NCBI RefSeq assembly: GCF_900109095.1
Contig: NZ_FNYZ01000004.1
Coordinates: 222,270-286,269 of the forward strand
Source of the DNA: Sphingobium sp. AP50
GTDB taxonomy: Bacteria > Pseudomonadota > Alphaproteobacteria > Sphingomonadales > Sphingomonadaceae
Length of the DNA: 64,000 nucleotides
Reading direction: 5' to 3'
Positions 25,693 through 32,957 of the stretch are shown here, piece by piece. Each line of letters starts with the position of its first letter. Position 1 is the stretch's first letter. The position numbers and the translations under genes were made by a program. Below the pieces are notes generated by a model. The model worked only from the letters and a program-made list of their open reading frames with translations, was not told where the DNA came from and ran no database searches.

Positions 25693-27330
25693 TCAGGAAC
25701 ATCCCGCTATCGGCTTGGGCCGCAGCAAGGCACGCCCCGCCTTCGCCCCCGTGGTCTGGCTGCCATCGACCGCCAGCGTCCCGTTGACGAACAGCTTGGC
25801 CACCCCGACGCTCAATTCGCGCGGATGCACATAGTCGGCGCGCGGCGCATAATGGGCGGGGTCGATCACCACCACATCGGCATAATAGCCCGCTTTCAGA
25901 TAGCCGCGATGATCGATCTTGTAGATGTCCGCCGTCGCGCCGGTCGATTGCCGCACGAAGGTCTGAAGGCTGATCACTTTGCGGTCGCGGACATAGTTCA
26001 CATATTTTTCGGGGAAGGTCGCAAACATGCGCGGATGGCCATCGGACCCGTCCGACGATGTCACGATCCAGGGCTGCTGCATGATCAGGTCGACATCGCC
26101 CTGCGCCATGTTGAACGAAGCGACCCCCGTCCCCTTGCCCTTCTTGCCCGGCTCGGTCGTCTCGATGCTCTGGCGAATGATGCGCAGCGCCGCGTCACGC
26201 GGATCGACCTGCCATTCGCTCGCCACCTGCTCCAGCGTCTTGCCCGTCCAGGGGAAGCCCTGCGCGATCAGCAGCAGCGCCTTCGGTCCGCCGCGACGGC
26301 GCATATTATTCTGCATCTCGTCGCGGATCTTGGCCAGCGTCGCCGGATCGTCCAGCCGCTTGACCAGCGCCTCGCCGCCGCCATCCACGGCCCATCCGGG
26401 CAACAACGATGCGTCCAGGCTCGATCCCGATGCCAGCCAGGGATATTGGTCGGCGGTGACATCCTGCCCCGCCTTGCGCGCCGCCTCGATCTCCGCAATC
26501 ACCGCCGGGGCCTGCCCCTGCACATCGACGCCCAGCGCCTTCAAATGCGCGAAATGTACCGGCATCCCGGCCTGTTTGCCGATCGATATGGCCTCCCTCA
26601 CCGATCCCAGCAGGCCGATAGAATAACTGGATTCGTCCCGCTGATGCGTGTCGTACAGGCCACCCCGGATCGCCGCTTCCTTCGCCACCACGACCACCTC
26701 TTCGGTCTTGGCGAAGCTCTGCGGCGGATAGAAAAGCCCGGCCGAAAAGCCGGTTGCCCCTTCGCACATGCCCTTGGCGACCAGCGCCTTCATCCGGTCC
26801 AGTTCCTGTGCATCGGGCGCCCGCGCGTCATCGCCCAGCACCTGCTGCCGCACCCGGCCGAAGCCGATGAAAGGCACGATATTCGTCCCGATGCCGGACG
26901 CCTCCAGCTTCGCCGCATCGGTGCCCACATCGGGCGTGCCGAACCCGTCGACCCCGATCATCACCGTGCTCACCCCCTGATCCAGCCAGGCGGCATTGAC
27001 CCGCGTCGCGGCGTCGGGCGAGCGGATGAAGCTGTCGGCATGGGTATGTGCATCGATAAAGCCGGGGGCGACGATCATCCCCTTGGCGTCGATCACCTTC
27101 GCCGCCATCAATCCCTTGGCCCGGCCGACATAGACGATCCGGTCGCCCTTCAGCGCGATATCGCCGACATAGGGCTTGCCCGTGCCGCCATCATAGATGG
27201 TACCGCCCCGGATCAGCACATCCGCTTTCTCCTGTGGCGCGGCATGGGTGACAGCCGCGGCGGCGACCAGCCCTCCTGTCAGCAACGCGATACGGCAGCG
27301 ACGGGAGAGGCAAGAAGAAGGCATGATCAT
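25693..27330 (-). CDS. Secreted N-acyl-D-amino-acid deacylase (amidohydrolase)
   Basis: 545 residues with an N-terminal signal peptide (RRCRIALLTGGLVAAAAVTHAA). Composite-domain opening ADVLIRGGTIYDGGTGKPYVGDIALKGDRI, metal motif APGFIDAHTHADSF, GATGFSAGLFYPPQSFAKTEE, HFAHLKALG and the metal aspartate in WIVTSSDGSDGHPR match D-aminoacylase family members. It would release D-amino acids from N-acyl or peptide-derived D-residues in the periplasm. ATG at 27330 is preferred for its AGGGATTTC upstream. It is divergent from the LysR gene and next to DgcN/DgcA, supporting a D-amino-acid role. Confidence 0.87.
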   Translation of the reverse strand: MIMPSSCLSRRCRIALLTGGLVAAAAVTHAAPQEKADVLIRGGTIYDGGTGKPYVGDIALKGDRIVYVGRAKGLMAAKVIDAKGMIVAPGFIDAHTHADSFIRSPDAATRVNAAWLDQGVSTVMIGVDGFGTPDVGTDAAKLEASGIGTNIVPFIGFGRVRQQVLGDDARAPDAQELDRMKALVAKGMCEGATGFSAGLFYPPQSFAKTEEVVVVAKEAAIRGGLYDTHQRDESSYSIGLLGSVREAISIGKQAGMPVHFAHLKALGVDVQGQAPAVIAEIEAARKAGQDVTADQYPWLASGSSLDASLLPGWAVDGGGEALVKRLDDPATLAKIRDEMQNNMRRRGGPKALLLIAQGFPWTGKTLEQVASEWQVDPRDAALRIIRQSIETTEPGKKGKGTGVASFNMAQGDVDLIMQQPWIVTSSDGSDGHPRMFATFPEKYVNYVRDRKVISLQTFVRQSTGATADIYKIDHRGYLKAGYYADVVVIDPAHYAPRADYVHPRELSVGVAKLFVNGTLAVDGSQTTGAKAGRALLRPKPIAGCS

Positions 27331-27491
27331 GAAATCCCTGGCAAGTGAGCCTATTGCGCAACATGACCCGGATAACCGGCCGCCGTCCAGACCCGGCCGG
27401 TTGCGCGGCCTATAACCCGATGGCATGGTGGCCCTGAGAGCCCCCCGTCGTTGATCATAAGGACGGGTCGCAGCCAGAGGGGTCAACGCCT

Positions 27492-28376
27492 ATGAACCTG
27501 CGCCAGATCGAGATTTTCCACGCCGTCTATCTGCACGGCACCGTCAGCGCCGCCGCCCGCGCACTCAACGTATCGCAACCCGCGGTGACGAAGGTGCTGC
27601 GCCATGCCGAAAAATCGATCGGCCTGCCGCTGTTCGAACGATCGAAGGGGCGACTGATCCCCACCCAGGATGCCCGCACCCTTTTCGACGAAGTGTCCGA
27701 CATTCAGGATCGCGTCCGCTCCCTGCGGCAGGCGGCGCAGAATATGCGGCACGGGCGCGGCAGCCTGTTGCGCATTTCCGCCCTGCCCTCGCTGGGCCTG
27801 GGCGCCATACCCGATGCAGTGGCCCGCTTCCTGCGCGGCCATGAAGACATCATGTTCGATCTTCAGACGCTGCATCATGATGAAATGGTTCGAAAATTAT
27901 ATGAGCGCGAAACCGATATCGCGATCAGTTTCGAAGTACCCCTGTCCGCCCCGGTCGCCCATCAAGTGATTGGCGAGGGCGAACTGGTCGTCCTTTATCG
28001 CGAGGAGGATATGCCCGACGCCCCCGGCCGCCTCCATCTGGAGGAGTTGCGCGACCATAAATTCATCAGCCCGGCGCAGAGCGGCCCGATCGGCCGGGTG
28101 CTCTCCAGCGAGCTTTCCCGTCTCGACGTCGAACTGGATGAAGTGGTGTCGGCCCGCACCTATTATATCGCCGCCGCCCTTGTTCGCGCCGGGGTGGGCA
28201 TGGCGATCGTCGATAATTTCACCGCCCATGCCTCGACCGCGCCCGGCCTGTCGAGCCGCCCGCTCCAGCCCGCCATCACCTTCGACATCAATGCCGTCTA
28301 TCTCCAGAACCGGCCGCCGTCGAAGACCGCGTCGGAATTTCTGACCTTGCTGTCGGAGGTGATCGAGAGCCTATAG
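27492..28376 (+). CDS. LysR-family transcriptional regulator
   Basis: 294 residues. The N-terminal helix-turn-helix MNLRQIEIFHAVYLHGTVSAAARALNVSQPAVTKVL is standard LysR, with a C-terminal periplasmic-binding-protein-like effector domain (LLRISALPSLGLGAIPDAVARFL; DIAISFEVP). It lies between the divergent D-aminoacylase and the dgcN-dgcA genes, and therefore probably responds to a D-amino acid or its N-acetyl derivative and controls both sides through the 27331-27491 interval. Confidence 0.88.
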   Translation: MNLRQIEIFHAVYLHGTVSAAARALNVSQPAVTKVLRHAEKSIGLPLFERSKGRLIPTQDARTLFDEVSDIQDRVRSLRQAAQNMRHGRGSLLRISALPSLGLGAIPDAVARFLRGHEDIMFDLQTLHHDEMVRKLYERETDIAISFEVPLSAPVAHQVIGEGELVVLYREEDMPDAPGRLHLEELRDHKFISPAQSGPIGRVLSSELSRLDVELDEVVSARTYYIAAALVRAGVGMAIVDNFTAHASTAPGLSSRPLQPAITFDINAVYLQNRPPSKTASEFLTLLSEVIESL

Positions 28377-28469
28377 CGTCAGGCTATAGCCTATGTGGGC
28401 ATCGATATTGGGGCTGTCGCCAACCCGGCGATAATACGGACCTCCCATCAGCACAGGTTCGACACATCC

Positions 28470-29507
28470 ATGATCGCCACGCCCTATCTCCTCTATCTCG
28501 GCCACAGCAATGACGAGATCGGCATCAAGACTTCGCGCGGGCTGGCCGTGTTCCGGCCGGATATCTGCGTCGGCGAATTTCGCCATGACGATTGCGGCCT
28601 AACGCTGAGCCTGCCCCGCATGGACTTTGCCGCTGCTTATGCCGCTGGCGCACGGACTTTGGTGCTGGGCATAGCCAATGCCGGCGGCAAGCTGGGCGAG
28701 GATCTGGTGCGCGACGCGCTCGCCGCGATGGAGGCCGGGCTCGACATCGCATCGGGCCTGCATCAGCGCCTGAAGGACGAACCGCAACTGGTCGAAGCCG
28801 CCACACGCCTTGGCCGCGCCCTGCATGACGTGCGCGATCCCCGGCCCGACATCCCGGTCGGCAATGGCAAGAAGCGCGCCGGCAATCGCCTGCTGACCGT
28901 CGGCACCGACTGTTCGGTGGGCAAGATGTACACGACGCTTTGCCTCGCCCGCGCCCTGTCCGCGCGCGGCGTGCCCGCCGATTTCCGCGCCACCGGCCAG
29001 ACCGGCATATTGATCGCAGGCGACGGCGTACCGCTCGACGCCGTGGTGGCCGACTTCATCTCCGGCGCGATCGAACAGATTTCGCCCGATCGCCATGACG
29101 GCGGCTGGGATCTGATCGAGGGTCAGGGTTCGCTGTTCCACCCCTCCTTCGCCGGCGTGTCGACTGGCCTGCTGCACGGCGCCCAGCCCGATGCGCTGGT
29201 GCTGTGCCATGATCCGATGCGCCAGAGCATGCGCGGCCTGCCCCATTATACCCCGCCGGGCCTGTCCGACTGTCTGGAAGCCAATCTGCGCACCGCCCGC
29301 CTCACCAACCCCGATGTCCGCGTCGTCGGCATCGCGCTCAACACCTCCACCATGGAGGAAACTGACGCGCTGGCGCTCTGCACCCGTATCGGCGACGAGT
29401 TCGGCTTGCCCTGTTCCGATCCCTATCGCATGGGTGTGGAGGCGATCCTCGACCGGCTGCTGGAAACGGACGCCGCGACGACCGCCCCCGCAACGGAGAC
29501 TGCCTGA
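28470..29507 (+). CDS. dgcN: DUF1611 protein, DgcN-type D-glutamate N-acetyltransferase
   Basis: 345 residues. A P-loop NTPase-like core (TVGTDCSVGKMYTTLCLARAL) and WDLIEGQGSLFHPSFAGVSTGLLHGAQPD mark the DUF1611 family, as do the N-terminal LGIANAGGKLGEDLVRD and ALNTSTMEETDA. In marine proteobacteria DgcN is reported to acetylate D-glutamate before DgcA racemises the product. Here the next gene, 5 nt downstream, is a DgcA-type epimerase, which makes the call stronger than domain alone. Start ATG at 28470 gives MIATPYLLYLGHSNDEIG; an upstream ATG would overlap poorly conserved sequence. Confidence 0.85.
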   Translation: MIATPYLLYLGHSNDEIGIKTSRGLAVFRPDICVGEFRHDDCGLTLSLPRMDFAAAYAAGARTLVLGIANAGGKLGEDLVRDALAAMEAGLDIASGLHQRLKDEPQLVEAATRLGRALHDVRDPRPDIPVGNGKKRAGNRLLTVGTDCSVGKMYTTLCLARALSARGVPADFRATGQTGILIAGDGVPLDAVVADFISGAIEQISPDRHDGGWDLIEGQGSLFHPSFAGVSTGLLHGAQPDALVLCHDPMRQSMRGLPHYTPPGLSDCLEANLRTARLTNPDVRVVGIALNTSTMEETDALALCTRIGDEFGLPCSDPYRMGVEAILDRLLETDAATTAPATETA

Positions 29508-29512
29508 TCCCC

Positions 29513-30505
29513 ATGGCTCGCACGCTGACCGCTCTGGGGGAACGCTTCCCTCTCGCCACCCCCTTCCGCATCTCACGCGGGGTCAAGACCGCCGCTGATG
29601 TCGTCACCGTCACCCTGTCGGAAGGCGGCATCATCGGCCGGGGCGAATGCGTCCCCTATCCCCGCTATGGCGAAAGCGTCGAGAGCAGCATCGTCGAGAT
29701 TGAGGCAATCCGGGAAGCGCTGGAAAGCGGCATTGATCGCCGCGCCCTGATCGACCTGCTGCCCGCAGGCGCGGCGCGCAATGCGGTCGATTGCGCCCTT
29801 TGGGATCTGGAATTGCGCCTTGCGGGCAGCGATATCGCCACGGCCATGGGCCTTGCCCGGCCGCTCCAGCCCATCGCCACGGCGATGACCGTGGGCCTCG
29901 ACACGCCAGACGCCATGGGGCTGGCCGCCGCCGCGCTTGCCGACGTGCCGCTGATCAAGGTGAAGGTCGACCAGACCGATCCCGCCGCACAACTCCGCGC
30001 CGTCCGCGCTGCTGCACCCACCCCGCGCATGATTGTCGATCCCAATGAAAGCTGGGCGATGGCGGAGGTCAGCAATCTTCAGGCGTTGATGATCGACCTG
30101 CGCATCGACCTGCTGGAACAGCCGCTGCCCGCGCATGAGGATGGCGATCTCAACGGCTTTGCCTCAGCGATCCTGATCGCCGCCGACGAATCCATTCATG
30201 TCGCCGCCGATCTTGACAGCCTGCCCGACGGCTATGGCGTGGTGAATATCAAGCTGGACAAGGCTGGCGGCCTGACCGCCGCGCTCGATCTGGCGCAGGC
30301 CGCGCGCGCCCGCGGCCTTGGCGTCATGACCGGCTGCATGATCTGCTCGTCCCTTTCCATCGCGCCCGCCTGGGCTATCGCGGCAGACAGCGCCTTTGTC
30401 GATCTGGACGGACCACTCTGGCTGTCGGCCGACCGGGCGGGTGGCGTAACCGGAGATCGCGGTCATCTGCTGCCCGCGCAGCCAGGCTTCTGGGGCGGAC
30501 TGTAA
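29513..30505 (+). CDS. dgcA: Dipeptide-epimerase-like enolase-superfamily enzyme (DgcA, N-acetyl-D-glutamate racemase)
   Basis: 330 residues of the MR/MLE superfamily, dipeptide epimerase branch. Two-base machinery is visible: KVK in PLIKVKVDQ on one face and KLDK in VNIKLDKAGG on the other, with metal ligands D (MIVDPNESW), E (LLEQPLP) and D/E (AADESIH). The branch includes L-Ala-D/L-Glu epimerase of murein-peptide recycling and the DgcA racemase of D-glutamate use. Pairing with the DUF1611 gene favours DgcA; either activity suits the cell-wall salvage setting. Confidence 0.85.
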   Translation: MARTLTALGERFPLATPFRISRGVKTAADVVTVTLSEGGIIGRGECVPYPRYGESVESSIVEIEAIREALESGIDRRALIDLLPAGAARNAVDCALWDLELRLAGSDIATAMGLARPLQPIATAMTVGLDTPDAMGLAAAALADVPLIKVKVDQTDPAAQLRAVRAAAPTPRMIVDPNESWAMAEVSNLQALMIDLRIDLLEQPLPAHEDGDLNGFASAILIAADESIHVAADLDSLPDGYGVVNIKLDKAGGLTAALDLAQAARARGLGVMTGCMICSSLSIAPAWAIAADSAFVDLDGPLWLSADRAGGVTGDRGHLLPAQPGFWGGL

Positions 30506-30512
30506 CCCTCCG

Positions 30513-31742
30513 ATGGCCGCATTAGCCCGCCGCTGGTTCGCCATCCCGCTCTGGCAGCGCGTCCTTGCCGGGCTGGTCGCGGGCGTGGCGCTCGGCCTCT
30601 TCTGGCCGGCCGCCGCACCCTGGATCGCCTTCATCGGTGAACTCTTTGTCCGCCTCATCCGCATGCTGGTCGTCCCGATCGTCTTCATCTCGATCGCGTC
30701 GGGCGTGACCGCGCTGGCCGATCCCCGCCGTATGGGTTCAGTCGGTGGACGCACCATCCTCCTCTTCGCCTTCACCACCGCCTGCGCCGTTTCGGTTGGC
30801 ATGGCGCTGGGCCTGCTGATCACCCCCGGCGCGGGCGCGGCGCTGGGCAGCGCCATTCCCCACGCGCTGGGGGAGGCCAAGTCCCTGCATGACCAGTTGA
30901 TCGGCATCGTGCCCGTCAACATCGTCCAGTCGCTGGCCGAAGGGGACATGCTGGCCATCATCTTCTTTGCCATGCTCTTCGGCTTCGGCGTCATCCTGGC
31001 CGGGGACGAAGGGCGCCCCATGGCCAATATGCTGCAATCGGCCAGCCGCGTGCTGTTCCACCTCGTCCGCCTTGTCATGGAAATCACGCCCTTCGGTGTC
31101 CTTGCTTTGATCGCCAAGGCCGTGGCCGACAATGGCGTGGCGGTCTTCACCAATATCGGTTGGCTGGCACTGTGCGTGCTGCTGGGCGTGATCGCGCAGA
31201 TATTGCTCGTCCATCTGCCGCTCATCCGGCTGATGGCGCGCCTGTCGATCCGCCGCTTCTTCCGGGCAGCGGTCGATCCGCTGCTGGTCGCCTTCTCCAC
31301 CGCCTCTTCGGCCGCGACCCTGCCGGTAGCCCTGCGTGTCGCGCAGGAAGATTTGCGCATCGAACCCGCCATCGCCTCCACCGTGCTGCCGATCGGCGCC
31401 AGCATCGGCAAGGATGGCACCGCCATGTATGTCGGCCTGCTGGCCGTCTTCAGCCTTCAGGCGCTGGGCGTTCATCCTGATCCGACGATGCTGGCGATCA
31501 TGCTGCTGACCGGATCGCTTGCCGCTTTCGGCACCGCGCCGATCCCGTCCGCTTCGCTCTTCATGCTGGCGGCCGTATTGTCAGCGGTGGGCATTTCGCC
31601 CGAACAGACGGCGCTGGTGGTCGGCTTCGTCCTGCCCTTCGACCGGTTGCTCGACATGACCCGCACCATCGCCAGTGCCAGCGCCAACCTGACCGTCACC
31701 GCCGTGGTCGCGCGACAGGAAAGCGCGATCGAACCGGGCTGA
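30513..31742 (+). CDS. Dicarboxylate/amino acid:cation symporter (glutamate transporter family)
   Basis: 409 residues with eight membrane segments and two re-entrant loops. The serine-rich motif is STASSAATLPVALR, and the transport core has LPIGASIGKDGTAMYVGLLAVF and LLTGSLAAFGTAPIPSASL, the XMDGT-like site being KDGTAMY. FDRLLDMTRTIASASANLT is the usual C-terminal DxxRTxxN region. It lies 7 nt after the epimerase gene. Family members import glutamate, aspartate or C4-dicarboxylates; D-glutamate or N-acetylglutamate is the best contextual guess. Confidence 0.87.
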   Translation: MAALARRWFAIPLWQRVLAGLVAGVALGLFWPAAAPWIAFIGELFVRLIRMLVVPIVFISIASGVTALADPRRMGSVGGRTILLFAFTTACAVSVGMALGLLITPGAGAALGSAIPHALGEAKSLHDQLIGIVPVNIVQSLAEGDMLAIIFFAMLFGFGVILAGDEGRPMANMLQSASRVLFHLVRLVMEITPFGVLALIAKAVADNGVAVFTNIGWLALCVLLGVIAQILLVHLPLIRLMARLSIRRFFRAAVDPLLVAFSTASSAATLPVALRVAQEDLRIEPAIASTVLPIGASIGKDGTAMYVGLLAVFSLQALGVHPDPTMLAIMLLTGSLAAFGTAPIPSASLFMLAAVLSAVGISPEQTALVVGFVLPFDRLLDMTRTIASASANLTVTAVVARQESAIEPG

Positions 31743-31784
31743 TAGCCCCTGTTCGCATGGCGGCGATGGCGTTAGGCTCTGGTC

Positions 31785-32936
31785 ATGACCGACATTGCAG
31801 ACCTGATCGAACCGCTCATCGCCTTTCGCCGCGATATCCATGCGCATCCCGAACTTGGCTTTTGCGAACATCGCACCGCCGGGCGGATAGCCGAACAATT
31901 GCGCGCGCTGGGGATGGATGTGCATGAGGGCATCGGCAAGACCGGCGTGGTCGGCGTGCTGCGCAACGGGACGTCGAACCGGGCGATCGGCCTGCGCGCG
32001 GACATGGACGCACTGCCGATCCACGAACAGACCAATCTGCCTTATGCCAGTACGACGCCGGGCAGTTTCCACGGCTGCGGCCATGATGGCCATGTCGCGA
32101 TGCTGCTGGGCGCGGCGCAGCATTTGAGCCGAAGCCGCAATTTCGACGGCACCGTGCACTTCTTCTTCCAGCCCGCCGAGGAAGGACAGGGCGGTGCGCG
32201 CGAAATGGTCAATGAAGGCCTGTTCGACCGTTTCCCCTGCGACCGGGTATTTGGCCTGCACAATTGGCCCGATCTGCCCGCCGGCACGATCGCCACGCGG
32301 GTCGGACCGATCATGGGCGCGGCCGACCGTTTCGATATCCGGCTGGAGGGGCGCGGAGGCCATGCCGCCATACCGCAGGACACGCCCGACGCCATCGTGG
32401 CGGCGGCATCGCTGGTCCAGCAACTGAACATGATCGTTTCCCGCCGGATCGCGCCGACCTCTTCGGCCGTGCTGTCCGTCACCCAGATCCATGGGGGACA
32501 TGCCCATAATGTCCTTCCCGATGTCGTGACGATCACGGGCACCGTCAGGACTTTCGATCCGGCGGTTCAGGACCGGATCGAACAGGCGATCCGCCAAGTC
32601 GCGGCCGGCGTGGCGATGGCGGGCGAACTGGCTGCCACGGTCGATTATCAGCGCCTCTATCCCGCGACCATCAACGATGCGGACGCCACACAGGAAGCGC
32701 TGGATGCTGCCGCGACCGTCGGGGAAGCAAGGCTGGCGCCCGATCCCGCCTTCACCTCTGAGGATTTCGCCTTCATGCTTCAGGCGTGCAAGGGCGCTTA
32801 TATCTGGCTGGGCCAGGCCAAGCCGGAAGGGTCGGAGCCCCTGCACAATCCGCATTATGACTTCAACGACGACGTGCTGGAACTGGGCGTGAAGCTGCAC
32901 GTCGCGCTGGCCGAACGGCATCTGGCGAGACGCTAG
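31785..32936 (+). CDS. M20-family amidohydrolase/deacylase (hippurate hydrolase-like)
   Basis: 383 residues. Family motifs are RRDIHAHPELGFCEHRTAGRIAE, GLRADMDALPIHE, the metal-binding HGCGHDGHVAMLLGAA, FFFQPAEEGQGGAREMVNEGLFD with the catalytic glutamate, and the dimer-domain AGGHAAIPQ-type GRGGHAAIPQDTPDAIV. Such enzymes hydrolyse N-acyl amino acids in the cytoplasm. As the last gene of the dgcN-dgcA-transporter series it could deacetylate N-acetyl-L-glutamate, which would complete D-Glu to L-Glu conversion. Confidence 0.87.
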   Translation: MTDIADLIEPLIAFRRDIHAHPELGFCEHRTAGRIAEQLRALGMDVHEGIGKTGVVGVLRNGTSNRAIGLRADMDALPIHEQTNLPYASTTPGSFHGCGHDGHVAMLLGAAQHLSRSRNFDGTVHFFFQPAEEGQGGAREMVNEGLFDRFPCDRVFGLHNWPDLPAGTIATRVGPIMGAADRFDIRLEGRGGHAAIPQDTPDAIVAAASLVQQLNMIVSRRIAPTSSAVLSVTQIHGGHAHNVLPDVVTITGTVRTFDPAVQDRIEQAIRQVAAGVAMAGELAATVDYQRLYPATINDADATQEALDAAATVGEARLAPDPAFTSEDFAFMLQACKGAYIWLGQAKPEGSEPLHNPHYDFNDDVLELGVKLHVALAERHLARR

Positions 32937-32957
32937 GCCCCGCCAGATACCCGTTCA

